A DNA stretch of 64,000 nucleotides from Candidatus Eiseniibacteriota bacterium (GTDB lineage: Bacteria; Eisenbacteria; RBG-16-71-46; CAIMUX01; WJJG01): assembly GCA_023129715.1 (NCBI GenBank), contig JAGMBO010000045.1, positions 1 through 64,000 on the forward strand, read 5' to 3'. A program made the position numbers and the translations under genes. This document shows, piece by piece, positions 44,635 to 53,341 of this stretch. The first letter of the stretch is position 1, and the number at the start of each line of letters is the position of its first letter. The notes under the pieces were generated by a model. It ran no database searches, was not told where the DNA came from, and saw only the letters and a list, made by a program, of their open reading frames with translations.

Positions 44635-45283
44635 GTTCTTCAAGCGCTCATGGTTGGTCCTCGTTTGCGCCTTCGCCTTCGGGCTGTTGCTCGCGGTGAC
44701 CTACGCAAGCTGGCAACCACGGATCGAGCGCAACAGGATCCTGAGGCTGCAGCGCGGGATCCGCTCGATCCTGACCGACGCCGACTCGATCGCCACCGAC
44801 ACGCTGACCATCGAGAGGGGCGGCGCCGAGATGCCGGCGGTCGTCTACACCGGACTGGATGAGCAGAACCAGCCGGTCGGCTACGTCTTTGCCGCCAAGG
44901 GGACCGGCTTCCAGGATCGGATCGAGTTGCTCGTCGGCCTCGGCCCCCAGCTCGCGCGCTATCGTGGAATCGCCGTGCTCTTCGCCGCTGAGACGCCCGG
45001 GTTTGGGGATGCGATTCGCGATTCGGTGATCTTCAAGTGTCAGTTCATCGGCACGCCGGCCGATTCGCCGCTCAACGTCGTCAAGGGCCCCGACAAAGAC
45101 CGTCCCAAGACCGACGACTATGAGATCGTCTCGATCACCGGTGCGACGATCACCTCCGAGGCGGTCACGCGGATCGTCAATCGTCGCAACCAGGAGATGC
45201 GGGAAGCGCTGCGAGAACACACGGGGCAGCCTCGCAGTACGGAGCAGCCTAGCCGTCAGGCAGCAGAGGGAGAAGGGACATGA
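44627..45283 (+). CDS. rnfG: Rnf electron transport complex subunit RnfG
   Basis: RnfG has one N-terminal membrane helix (about 8-28) and a periplasmic FMN-binding domain. The 218-residue protein has ETPGFGDAI (about 122-130) and the flavin attachment motif SITGATITSEAV with Thr174 as the likely FMN acceptor. The tail (about 190-218) is polar and variable. It overlaps rnfD by eight bases and rnfE by four, consistent with a coupled operon. Confidence 0.95.
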   Translation: MREFFKRSWLVLVCAFAFGLLLAVTYASWQPRIERNRILRLQRGIRSILTDADSIATDTLTIERGGAEMPAVVYTGLDEQNQPVGYVFAAKGTGFQDRIELLVGLGPQLARYRGIAVLFAAETPGFGDAIRDSVIFKCQFIGTPADSPLNVVKGPDKDRPKTDDYEIVSITGATITSEAVTRIVNRRNQEMREALREHTGQPRSTEQPSRQAAEGEGT

Positions 45284-46026
45284 TCGGATTGTTCTCCAGG
45301 CTCCTGACACGCAGCCCCGGGGAAGGCGGCGGTGCCACCGCGGACGCTCCCGCCGCCGCAGGATCCAGCGCACCCGACGGCGCATCCGCCGGCGTGCCCG
45401 TTGCCGCCCGCCGACAGAGCGAGGCGCTGAGCTATTTCATCAAGGATCTCTGGGAAGAGAATCCCGTCTTCCGCGGCCTGCTGGGGATGTGTCCGACGCT
45501 GGCGGTCACCGCGGCGGTCAAGCCCGCCCTGACCATGGGGTTGGCCGCGACCTTCGTCATCGTCTGCTCGAACGCACTCGTCAGCCTGATGCGGAACGCC
45601 CTCACCCCACATCTGCGCATTCTCATGTTCACCCTGACGATCTCGGTCTTCGTCACGATCGCAGATCTCTTTCTGAAGGCGTTCATGCCTGAGATGAGCG
45701 AAGTCTTGGGCCCCTACGTCCCCCTGATCATCGTCAATTGCATGATCATCGCGCGCGCCGAGTCGTGCGCCTCGAAGAAGGGGGTCGTCATCTCGATTTT
45801 CGATGGGCTGGGAACCGGGTTCGGCTTCACGCTCGCGATCATCATGCTGGCAACGATTCGCGAGTTGCTCGCCGACGGGGCCTGGTTCGGCTTTCGCATC
45901 CTCCCCGATTGGTGGGTGCCCTGGACGGTGATGAAGCTGCCGGCGGGCGCGTTTCTGACACTCGGTTTCATGCTGGCGGTGATCATTCACCTGCATGCCC
46001 GCAAACAGGCCAAGCAGGCGGCCTAG
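45280..46026 (+). CDS. rnfE: Rnf electron transport complex subunit RnfE
   Basis: RnfE is one of two homologous six-helix membrane subunits (with RnfA) that form the ion/electron path. The 248-residue protein has an unusual N-terminal extension of about 50 residues rich in Gly, Ala and Pro (GEGGGATADAPAAAGSSAPD) before the family start LWEENPVFRGLLGMCPTLAV. PLIIVNCMIIARAESCASKK carries the conserved Cys. Most RnfE proteins begin directly at the membrane domain, so the extension is a local oddity. It starts within the end of rnfG. Confidence 0.94.
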   Translation: MIGLFSRLLTRSPGEGGGATADAPAAAGSSAPDGASAGVPVAARRQSEALSYFIKDLWEENPVFRGLLGMCPTLAVTAAVKPALTMGLAATFVIVCSNALVSLMRNALTPHLRILMFTLTISVFVTIADLFLKAFMPEMSEVLGPYVPLIIVNCMIIARAESCASKKGVVISIFDGLGTGFGFTLAIIMLATIRELLADGAWFGFRILPDWWVPWTVMKLPAGAFLTLGFMLAVIIHLHARKQAKQAA

Positions 46027-46131
46027 GCACGCGAGACACGGCTGCGGCGGGAAAGTGCCGCGGCGGAGACAACGGCAACGGCGGCAAGCCATGCGGCGGC
46101 CGCCCCGGGCTCTGAAGGGAAGGACGATACG

Positions 46132-46719
46132 ATGAGCGGTGTCACCGACCTGATCATCGCCTTTCTCTCGATCGCTTTGGTCAACAACCTGGTCTTCACC
46201 AAGTTCTTGGGCATCTGTCCCTACCTGGGCGTGTCGAAGAAGACCGACATGGCGGTCGGGATGGGGTTGGCGGTGACCTTCGTCTTGACGCTCTCGGCGG
46301 CGATGACCTGGATGATCAACAATCTGGTACTCATCCCGCTCGATCTCGGCTTCACCAAATACATCGTCTTCATCCTGGTGATTGCCAGCATGGTTCAACT
46401 CGTCGAGATGTATGTGCGCAAGTTCTACCCGGGGCTCTACCAGAGCTTCGGCATCTTCCTCCCACTGATCACCACCAATTGCGCCATCTTGGGCACCTGT
46501 CTCTTCATAGACTTGTGGGGCTACGGCTTCTTGAAGGCGGTCGTGGCCGGCTTCGGCGGTGGGCTGGGGTTCACCATGGCGATTGCCCTGATGGCGGGGA
46601 TCCGCGAACGGCTCGAGCTCGCCGAAGTTCCCCGCCCGCTGCAAGGGGCCGGAATCACGTTGGTTGCAGCCGGCATCCTCACCCTGGCCTTCATGGGCTT
46701 CTCGGGAATGGTACGCTAG
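46132..46719 (+). CDS. rnfA: Rnf electron transport complex subunit RnfA
   Basis: The 195-residue membrane protein is homologous to RnfE/NqrE. It begins FLSIALVNNLVFTKFLGICP with one conserved Cys and has PLITTNCAILGTCLF with the second, which together hold a 2Fe-2S cluster between RnfA and RnfE in solved Rnf/Nqr structures. It is of standard length. A 105-base gap rich in CGG separates it from rnfE, the largest gap inside the operon; GAAGGGAAGGAC lies before the ATG. Confidence 0.95.
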   Translation: MSGVTDLIIAFLSIALVNNLVFTKFLGICPYLGVSKKTDMAVGMGLAVTFVLTLSAAMTWMINNLVLIPLDLGFTKYIVFILVIASMVQLVEMYVRKFYPGLYQSFGIFLPLITTNCAILGTCLFIDLWGYGFLKAVVAGFGGGLGFTMAIALMAGIRERLELAEVPRPLQGAGITLVAAGILTLAFMGFSGMVR

Positions 46720-46738
46720 GCGCGGAGGACGCTCGCTC

Positions 46739-47755
46739 ATGCCAACGATGTTCAGCCTAGCCCTACTCGCCGGGGGCTACCTGGTCAGCACGCCGCTGCT
46801 GCTCCTGTTGATCGGCCTCTTCTTCGCCATCATGTTGACGATCGCTCACCATCGGCTGCGCGTTGAAGAAGATCCCACCGTCGTCGCGCTCATCGAGGCG
46901 CTGCCCGGGGCGAACTGCGGCGGCTGTGGTCTACCCGGATGCCCCCAATTCGCCGAGGCGATCGCCGAAGGGCGGGCCCAGCCCTCGGATTGCGTCGCCG
47001 CCTCCGAGGAAACAATCAAGGCCGTCGCCGAGATCCTCGGCGTCGAGGCCACCGCCGGAGTCCCGCGCCGCGCCGTGATCCACTGTGGCGCGAAATTCCG
47101 CGAGCGCTTGCGCCGCCCCGACTACATCGGCGTGGCCACCTGCACCGAGATGAACATGGTCGCCGGAGTCCAGGGATGCACCTATGGCTGCCTAGGGCTC
47201 GGGGACTGCGCCCGATCGTGCCCCTTCGAGGCAATCACCATGGTCGCCGGGCTCCCGGTGGTCAACTACCGCACCTGCACCGGGTGCGGCCAGTGCATCG
47301 AGGCCTGCCCGCGCGGGATCATCACGGTCGAGGAGATGATCGATGACCCGCTGCTCGTGATCGCCTGCAGCTCGCAGGATGCCGGCAAGCAGGTGCGGGC
47401 CAACTGCTCGGTCGGCTGCATCGCCTGCGGGGTGTGTGCGAAGCTGGATCCGGAGACCTGCGAGGTTCCCGCTAATCTCTGCACGGTGAAGTACTCGGCA
47501 GAACGCTACGGAAGGACCGGCGACCACGAGCCGGCCGTCGAGAAATGCCCGACCTCGTGTTTGCTACTGGTGGGTGCGGGGATTGAAGATCCCCACGAAT
47601 TGGTCGAGCGCAAGACACGCGAGAAGGTTGCACGCGCGGCAGCGCGTGCAGCGCAACAGCAGAGGATCGCTGCGTCTTCTGCAAGCAACGACGCACCGAA
47701 ACCTGGCGCCGCAGTCGACGCAGATGCCCCTTCGGGCAAGGAGGATACGCAGTGA
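46739..47755 (+). CDS. rnfB: Rnf electron transport complex subunit RnfB
   Basis: RnfB accepts electrons from soluble ferredoxin at the cytoplasmic face. The 339-residue protein has one membrane helix (about 10-36), the 4Fe-4S motif CGGCGLPGC (60-68), then 8Fe-8S and extra ferredoxin-like motifs: CAR-SCPFEAI, CTGCGQCIEACPRGI and CSVGCIACGVCAKL. A charged and Ala-rich tail ends the protein. GGAGG lies upstream of ATG 46739. The stop codon overlaps the GTG start of the following secreted-protein gene. Confidence 0.95.
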   Translation: MPTMFSLALLAGGYLVSTPLLLLLIGLFFAIMLTIAHHRLRVEEDPTVVALIEALPGANCGGCGLPGCPQFAEAIAEGRAQPSDCVAASEETIKAVAEILGVEATAGVPRRAVIHCGAKFRERLRRPDYIGVATCTEMNMVAGVQGCTYGCLGLGDCARSCPFEAITMVAGLPVVNYRTCTGCGQCIEACPRGIITVEEMIDDPLLVIACSSQDAGKQVRANCSVGCIACGVCAKLDPETCEVPANLCTVKYSAERYGRTGDHEPAVEKCPTSCLLLVGAGIEDPHELVERKTREKVARAAARAAQQQRIAASSASNDAPKPGAAVDADAPSGKEDTQ

Positions 47756-48474
47756 GACGAGCAACTCCGCCATGGGTTCTGCTGTTGGCACCGATTGCCA
47801 TGGTTGCCCTGATGGCTCCCCTGGAAAATCCCGCCCCAGGGCTGCCCAACGGCCAGGCCTGGGCCGAGCCGGACGGCTCGGACCTGGAAGCTTATGCCGA
47901 TAGCCTGGCCGGCGGCGTGATGATTGTTCATGTGGTTCCGGAGTTGACCTACACCCACCCGGGTCCCGCGGACGGCTGGTGTGCCTTCTGCGACCTAATG
48001 GCTTGTGAGGGCCAGATCAATCGCGTCGGCGAAGGCACGACCGTCTGGTATGTCGTCAGTGCGTGGGCCGGAGAGAAGACCTTCTCCGCCGTCGAGTTCG
48101 GCTTGGGCGACTACGACCCCAACCTCTATGTCATCGTCGACCATGACCCCTGCTGGCGGCATGGGATGACGCTCCACTTCCCCGACATCACCAAGTGGCC
48201 CGCACCCAATACCGGAATCGCGCTCGCGGCCACCCGCGAGAACTGGGTGGGGCGCTTCGTGCCGATCTACTGGTTTGCCGGGTACCACTACGAAGGTGAA
48301 GGCCAGATCCCGCTGGCCGAGTTTCCCCCCACGCAGCACGCCGGGTGGGTCAATGCCGCACGGCCCTCGACAACCTACGATGCGGCGTGCCTCGGGGCGC
48401 TGGGCGTAGGCACTGCCGGCCGCGCGTGTTGTCCGGAGGGGCCGGACGGTGAAGTAGTGAGCGAGGGGAACTAG
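47752..48474 (+). CDS. Secreted protein of unknown function coupled to rnfB, with WFAGY-type domain
   Basis: This 240-residue protein starts with GTG that overlaps the rnfB stop as GTGA, so it is translated with the rnf operon. Residues about 5-25 form a signal peptide. A short CAFCDLMAC cluster (77-85) precedes a domain (about 92-235) with TVWYVVSAW, EFGLGDYDPNLY, WPAPNTGI and PIYWFAGYHYEGEG. The same domain forms the C-terminal module of the CARDB lipoprotein at 21097-22680. I know no assigned function for it. In the periplasm or outside it could serve cell-envelope or redox roles, but this is open. Confidence 0.8.
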   Translation: MRRATPPWVLLLAPIAMVALMAPLENPAPGLPNGQAWAEPDGSDLEAYADSLAGGVMIVHVVPELTYTHPGPADGWCAFCDLMACEGQINRVGEGTTVWYVVSAWAGEKTFSAVEFGLGDYDPNLYVIVDHDPCWRHGMTLHFPDITKWPAPNTGIALAATRENWVGRFVPIYWFAGYHYEGEGQIPLAEFPPTQHAGWVNAARPSTTYDAACLGALGVGTAGRACCPEGPDGEVVSEGN

Positions 48475-48503
48475 CCCGGACGCACCGGTTCTTCATCCCC
48501 GCG

Positions 48504-48989
48504 TCAGCCCCGGCGCAGCAGCACGATCGCCTGGGCGGATATTGCCGATCCATCCCCTTCGGGCCCAACGCCCTCTGCCGTCTTCGCCTTGACGGAGACG
48601 CGCGCCGGCTCGAGGCCGAGCGCCTCGGCGATCTTCTCGCGGATCAGCTCCCGGTGGGGCGCGATCCTCGGAGCCTCGGCGATCACGGTAGTGTCGAGGT
48701 TCTCGATGCGGTAGCCGGCATCAGCGACTTTGCCGGCAACCGCGCGGAGCAGATCGATGCTGGCGGCATCCTTCCAGGCGGCGTCGGTGTCAGGGAAATG
48801 CGCGCCGATATCACCGTCGGCGAGCGCGCCGAGGAGCGCGTCGATCGCCGCGTGCACCAGCACATCGGCATCTGAGTGCCCTGCCAACCCGCGATCGAAG
48901 GGGATCGTGACCCCGCCGAGCACCAGTGGCCGCCCCGGGACCAGGCGGTGAAGATCCCACCCCTGTCCGATGCGTCTCTCCGCCGGCAT
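48504..48989 (-). CDS. ispF: 2-C-methyl-D-erythritol 2,4-cyclodiphosphate synthase
   Basis: IspF makes the cyclic diphosphate in the MEP isoprenoid pathway. The 161-residue protein is of standard length. The metal-binding motif is GQGWDLHRL (Asp and His, residues 8-16) and the second His lies in [26 protein letters not shown] is also conserved, and the end has [17 protein letters not shown]. It lies 24 bases downstream of ispD on the same strand, the usual neighbour in the pathway. Confidence 0.96.
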   Translation of the reverse strand: MPAERRIGQGWDLHRLVPGRPLVLGGVTIPFDRGLAGHSDADVLVHAAIDALLGALADGDIGAHFPDTDAAWKDAASIDLLRAVAGKVADAGYRIENLDTTVIAEAPRIAPHRELIREKIAEALGLEPARVSVKAKTAEGVGPEGDGSAISAQAIVLLRRG

Positions 48990-49013
48990 GCGTTGCGCTC
49001 CCCTTGCTCTCCC

Positions 49014-49991
49014 TCACTCCGTCGAGTTCGGCGCCCGTCGATCGTACATTTCCCCAGCGTGGCGGGCGAGCCAGCCTTCGAGCAGGTCCACCTCCTCCGG
49101 GAAGGTCACCTTGATATTGAGCGGCGACCCGGGAATCGTCAGCACCGACCAGTCCCGCCACTCGTAGAGCATGGCATCGTCGGTGACGGCGTATCCCGCC
49201 TCCATGGCCTGCTCGTGCAGATCCAGAACCGTGCGCAGCTGGAAGGCTTGCGGCGTCTGCGCACACCAGAGCCCTTGGCGGGTCACGGTCTCGATGAGTC
49301 GCTGGGATTCATCGAGTGCCTTGAGCGTCTCACCCACCGGGACAACCGGAATTACGGCGGGAGGGCTGGGCTCCTTCGGTTTCTTCTTCCGCGCCCGGCC
49401 GCCCTTCGTGGTCGGGGGCGTGCGCATCTCTTCCAGCGCGACCTGCAGACGTTCCAGCAAGGCGTCGATCAGCCCCACGGGAACGAGCGGACGGGCCGCA
49501 TCGTGGATCAGCACCAGGGCATCGGCAGGGTGCGCCTCCGGCTCACCCGCCGGTGCGCTCTCCCCATGGCCGGACTCGATCGCAGGCGCGACCCGGCTGC
49601 GGCGAGCCTCCTCGCCCGCCTGCCACAGCTCGTAAGCTGCTTTCAGCCCCAGGCGCGCGGAGTCCTGCCGGTGCTCGCCCCCGGGCACGATGCCACGGAT
49701 CTTGGTGGCCTGGTCTCCGAGGAGCGGAAAGAGCGGTGAGAGGATCTCTTCCCTGAAGACCCGTTCCAAGCCGCGCGGGACGACAACGAGCAGATCGGTC
49801 ACGCGCGGATGACGGGCGAAGGCAAGCAAGCTCCAATGCAGCAGGGGATGCGCGGCAACCTCGACAAACGCCTTCGGGCGATCGCCGCCGAGGCGGACAC
49901 CGAGCCCACCCGCCAGAATCAGCGCCCAGCAACGCCCCCGGGGGGCCGGAGGTGGGGCATCGGCGTGGAGATTCGCGGAATCGGGTTCCAT
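49014..49991 (-). CDS. ispD: 2-C-methyl-D-erythritol 4-phosphate cytidylyltransferase with insertions
   Basis: IspD activates MEP with CTP. The nucleotide-binding start LILAGGLGVRLGGDRPKAF and the later LIHDAARPLVP, VPVGETLKALD and GLWCAQTPQAF motifs are clear. At 325 residues it is about 95 longer than typical enzymes. A basic, Pro/Lys-rich stretch (TTKGGRARKKKPKEPSPPA, about residues 195-215) and an Ala/Glu-rich one before IHDAARP lie in loops. The core motifs are intact, so activity is expected. GGAGGAGG precedes ATG 49991. It starts next to a divergent region that holds a 13-bp tandem array. Confidence 0.93.
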   Translation of the reverse strand: MEPDSANLHADAPPPAPRGRCWALILAGGLGVRLGGDRPKAFVEVAAHPLLHWSLLAFARHPRVTDLLVVVPRGLERVFREEILSPLFPLLGDQATKIRGIVPGGEHRQDSARLGLKAAYELWQAGEEARRSRVAPAIESGHGESAPAGEPEAHPADALVLIHDAARPLVPVGLIDALLERLQVALEEMRTPPTTKGGRARKKKPKEPSPPAVIPVVPVGETLKALDESQRLIETVTRQGLWCAQTPQAFQLRTVLDLHEQAMEAGYAVTDDAMLYEWRDWSVLTIPGSPLNIKVTFPEEVDLLEGWLARHAGEMYDRRAPNSTE

Positions 49992-50495
49992 GGCAGCTTC
50001 CTCCTCCGCAGAACACTTGGGGGCGGAACCCCCTAATCACAACATTCGCAACAAGAAAGAGGACCCGGACGTCGGCCGGCGCCCTGTCTCATCATCGTCA
50101 TTCTACCCGAGAGAAGGAACCGAGGACACCACTACACACCGGCGGCCGAGAAGAAGATCCCGCCCCGGAGCGGCCCTCATGGAACCGGAACTCGAGCCCC
50201 GGACGGGGGGCCGGACGTCTCTCCGTGTTACTTCTCAGCGTTGCTCGTTCGTGGTGCTCGTCCGCGTTGCTCGTCCGTGTTGCTCCTCCGTGTTGCTCCT
50301 CCGTGTTGCTCGTCCGTGCTGCTCCTCCGTGCTGCTCCTCCGTGTTGCTCTCTCGTGACGCTCTCTCGTGGTGGCGTCCGTGCAGAGAAGGACAGCCGCG
50401 GCACCGACCGGCTGGTAGAGTCTCCTACTGAATGGCTCCGCACGAATCTCGAACGTGCTGGGGGCGAGTGGACCGGATGGAGGAATGAATCAATC
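49992..50495. other. Divergent intergenic region between ispD and the ASCH gene
   Basis: About 500 bases that contain the 13-bp tandem array (50240-50369) and presumably both promoters. Open frames across it are repetitive translations of the array, not genes. Confidence 0.6.
50240..50369. repeat. Ten 13-bp tandem repeats
   Basis: Units close to GTTGCTCCTCCGT start every 13 bases from 50240 to 50357. The middle copies differ by one or two bases, the outer ones by more. The array lies 249-378 bases upstream of ispD and 127-256 upstream of the ASCH gene. The unit is not a multiple of three. Confidence 0.93.
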
Positions 50496-50861
50496 ATGCC
50501 GACCCGGAAAATCCAATTCGTGTCCGATGCGTTGGTCGAGCAAATCGTCGCCGGACAAAAGGCTGCCAGCGTCGTCGCCCTAGATGAGGTCGATGTCAAG
50601 GAAGACGAATACAACGATGCACTGGTCGTCGGCCAGTACTACGACGTCCACGACAGCGCACTGGAGAAGCGCGCGAGGATTCGCATCACGGCCATGGAGC
50701 TCTGCCGCTGGGACTCGATTCCCGAGCGGCTGTGGCGCGGCGAGGTGAACTCAAGCGCCGAGGAATTCCGATCCGATCACACCGAGTACTTCGGGAATCC
50801 CGATCGTGATTTCGAGTTCGTGGCCTACTACTTCGAGCTGGCCGAACCGCCCGTGGAATAG
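50496..50861 (+). CDS. ASCH-domain protein
   Basis: This 121-residue acidic protein is of the small stand-alone ASCH type (ASC-1 homology, related to the PUA fold). It has QIVAGQKAASVVA near residue 16, the central LVVGQYYDV strand and a typical end with LWRGEVNSSAEEFRSDHTEY, then FEFVAYYFELA. ASCH proteins bind RNA or modified nucleosides; YqfB of E. coli hydrolyses N4-acetylcytidine. Its role here is unknown. GGAGG lies about 13 bases before the ATG. It is convergent with the PAP2 gene. Confidence 0.75.
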   Translation: MPTRKIQFVSDALVEQIVAGQKAASVVALDEVDVKEDEYNDALVVGQYYDVHDSALEKRARIRITAMELCRWDSIPERLWRGEVNSSAEEFRSDHTEYFGNPDRDFEFVAYYFELAEPPVE

Positions 50862-50878
50862 GACCGGGTTCCGAGCAC

Positions 50879-51703
50879 TTAGAAGCGAAGCGACAGGCCG
50901 ATCCCCTGGGGTCGCACGGTGACTGCCCGCAGGAGTCCGCCGAACCCACCCCGACCATCTGTTTCGCCCCGAACCGCCGCGCTGCCCTGGGCGATCTCAT
51001 AGCCAACGGCCAGTCCGATCGCGGCGCCGAAGAGGACATCGGCCAGGTAGTGCCGGCGGTCTTCCATACGGCCGAGCGCTGTGCCGGCTGCCAGGACCAG
51101 GGCACCCGCCCCGGCTCGCCAGCCCCAGTGTCTGGCAATCACCGGAGCAGCGGCGAACGCACTGGCGGTGTGGCCGGAGGGAAACGAGTAGGGTCCGCCA
51201 CTGGGACGTCGGGCATTGATCGTCAGCTTCAACGCCCAGACGGCGGCCCCGCTCAAGAGCAGTGAGCGCGCCAGATCACTGCCCGCCGCAGACATGGCGC
51301 GGTTATCCAGCAAGCGGCCGGTGAGCAGAAGTCCCGCCGTCCCAATCCCCATGGTCAGGCCGTCGCCGTACTGATCCCCGATGTCGATGAGCCCCTCCAG
51401 GGGAGAACCATCGAGGCTCCGCGCCATGCGGTCCGGGTCCTCGAAGCTCTTGCTCGCGAGCGCGGCGCCACCCAGCCCGGCCAAGATCAGCAGAGTGCGC
51501 TGGCCGAGCAGGGAGCCGGATGCCGGCGAAGTGCTCGCGGAATACCCCTCCGGAACAAACTCCGGCTCATCCGCGGGACGGGGGGCAGGATCGTGCGAGG
51601 AAGACCATCCGGCCGAGCATGAGGTCCAGGTCACCACGGTGGCGAGGAGGGTGGCGATCACGATCCCACCAAGTCTCGCCGAAGGCGCCTCGCCCCTGCG
51701 CAT
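50879..51703 (-). CDS. PAP2-family phosphatase
   Basis: This 274-residue membrane or periplasmic protein has an N-terminal signal or lipoprotein-like segment (about 12-29, ATVVTWTSCSAG). All three PAP2 phosphatase motifs are present: KLTINARRPSGG, FPSGHTASAFA and RMEDRRHYLADVLFG, with the catalytic His residues. It may dephosphorylate undecaprenyl diphosphate or phospholipid-type substrates. It is convergent with the ASCH gene 18 bases away. Confidence 0.9.
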   Translation of the reverse strand: MRRGEAPSARLGGIVIATLLATVVTWTSCSAGWSSSHDPAPRPADEPEFVPEGYSASTSPASGSLLGQRTLLILAGLGGAALASKSFEDPDRMARSLDGSPLEGLIDIGDQYGDGLTMGIGTAGLLLTGRLLDNRAMSAAGSDLARSLLLSGAAVWALKLTINARRPSGGPYSFPSGHTASAFAAAPVIARHWGWRAGAGALVLAAGTALGRMEDRRHYLADVLFGAAIGLAVGYEIAQGSAAVRGETDGRGGFGGLLRAVTVRPQGIGLSLRF

Positions 51704-52032
51704 CTGGCCTCCTCAATGCCGTCGCGTATCGCCTCAATGGGGTCGGCTGCTGAGAACATACGCTCGAGACTTTCTACCACGTCGCGCCGCTCTTGTTCCG
51801 GCGGATGCGTCTCGGTGAGAGATCAGCCCGAACTCCGCAAGATGGACGCGGCCCACTAACATCAACTCGGCTTGCCTGATTGCGCACGGAGGACCATTCT
51901 CTTGCTGTTCGCCCTCCCCCGGAATCCCCGGGGAAGCGCGCTGTGGCGCGACAGGTGTGTCGTTGCCGGCGGAGGGACACGACGAGGGACAGGTAGGCAC
52001 CCGATCACTGGGACGCATGACGGAGGCAACGC

Positions 52033-52869
52033 ATGAGATTCCGCAGAGTCGTTTCGCTCTTCCTGCTTGTGGAACTCGCCTTCTTCCTGGCTACCTGCAT
52101 CGTACTCTACGTTGTCCCGCACGGCCGCGTGGCCTACTGGTCGGGATGGAGCCTCTGGGGGCTGACCAAGACCGCCTGGACCGATCTGCACATCAATCTT
52201 GGCCTGCTCCTGCTGATCGCGGTCGGATTTCATGTCTATTACAACTGGCGCGCCATCACGGGCTACTTGAGAAACCGCGCGCAGCGGGTCGTGGTCCTCA
52301 CCGGGGAGTTCATCTTCGTCCTGCTAATCGTCGCGGCGGCCATGCTCGGGACCCACTTCGGCATTCCGCCGCTGCGCTGGGTCATCGACCTGAACACGGC
52401 CGTCAAGGATGCGGGGAGCGCACGCTATGGCGAACCCCCCTATGGGCACGCCGAGCTCTCGACCCTCGAGACTCTCGTTCGCCGCCTCGACCTCGACCTC
52501 GCTGACGTCGAGGCGCGGCTGACCTCCGCGGGCTATCACATCGCCAACACCGGAGAGACCCTCGAAGCACTGGCCGCCGCCAATAGCGTCACGCCGCAAG
52601 CGCTCTACGAGGTCATGGTGGTGGAGGCAGCGACCGAATCCTCTGCAACCGGTGCCGGTCTGCCCAAGATCCCTCCGCCCCAGACGGGCAAACGACAGCT
52701 GGGGGAACTCTGTGCGGAGTATGGACTGGATACGCAAGCGGTCGTCGAGCTGCTGGCGGCGGAAGGGATCCGGGCGGATCCAACACATTCGTTGCGCGAA
52801 ATCGCCGCGGAGAACGACCTGCAGTCGGACGCCGTCTACGAACTGATTCGGCTGGCGACGGCACCGTAA
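52033..52869 (+). CDS. DUF4405-type membrane protein with helical C-terminal repeats
   Basis: This 278-residue protein has three to four membrane helices in the first 115 residues. DLHINLGLLLLIAVGFHVYY holds two His residues about 15 apart on one helix, a pattern seen in b-type haem membrane proteins and in DUF4405 proteins. YGEPPYGHAELSTLETL follows, then repeated short helical units (NSVTPQALYEVM, YGLDTQAVVELL and NDLQSDAVYELI). A role as a membrane cytochrome-like component is possible but unproven. GGAGGCAACGC precedes the ATG. Confidence 0.75.
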   Translation: MRFRRVVSLFLLVELAFFLATCIVLYVVPHGRVAYWSGWSLWGLTKTAWTDLHINLGLLLLIAVGFHVYYNWRAITGYLRNRAQRVVVLTGEFIFVLLIVAAAMLGTHFGIPPLRWVIDLNTAVKDAGSARYGEPPYGHAELSTLETLVRRLDLDLADVEARLTSAGYHIANTGETLEALAAANSVTPQALYEVMVVEAATESSATGAGLPKIPPPQTGKRQLGELCAEYGLDTQAVVELLAAEGIRADPTHSLREIAAENDLQSDAVYELIRLATAP

Positions 52870-53053
52870 TGCCGTAAGCCGCAGTCGGGGGTGCCCGCCG
52901 AGGGTGATGGCCTCAGGGTAAGGCTGACCAGCAGTCCCGGAGCGAGACTATCCTTGCTCCGCCGGCATGCCGGTGCAGAGGGGATCGAGAAGTCGTCGCG
53001 GTGTCAGGAAGGGGGGAGCGCGCCATGGCCGGCGCCTCCCCCGTTCATTCTGA

Positions 53054-53341
53054 CTACCAGCGTCCGCGTCCACCGCCGCCGCCGCCACGGTCCTCGCGCG
53101 GCCGGGCGAGATTCACCTTCAGATTACGACCCTTGAAGTCCTGTCCATCAAGACCCTGGATCGCCTTCTGCGCCTCTTCGTCCTGGCTCATCTCGACGAA
53201 AGCGAATCCGCGGGGTCTTCCGGTCTCCCGATCGGTGATCACCTTGGCAGAGACCACTTCGCCGTGCGGGGAGAACAGGTCACGCAGCTCTTCCTCGCTC
53301 ACTTCGTAGGGGAGATTCCCGACATAGAGATTGCTCGACAT
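53054..53341 (-). CDS. RRM-domain RNA-binding protein with Gly-rich tail
   Basis: This 95-residue protein has a single RNA-recognition motif. RNP2 is LYVGNLPYEV (residues 5-14) and RNP1 is RGFAFVEM, followed by a short Gly/Arg tail (GGGGGGRGRW). This architecture is like bacterial glycine-rich RNA-binding proteins induced by cold in cyanobacteria and others. The start at 53341 has AGAGG 11 bases upstream. It is monocistronic as far as can be seen. Confidence 0.95.
   Translation of the reverse strand: MSSNLYVGNLPYEVSEEELRDLFSPHGEVVSAKVITDRETGRPRGFAFVEMSQDEEAQKAIQGLDGQDFKGRNLKVNLARPREDRGGGGGGRGRW

Noticed and set aside
45256-46740. Long antisense frame over rnfE and rnfA
   Set aside because: Shadow of two well-recognised membrane proteins; composition is unlike a real protein.
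50240-50369. CRISPR array
   Set aside because: Repeats are 13 bp with no unique spacers and no cas genes are in the window; the same applies to the other short arrays.
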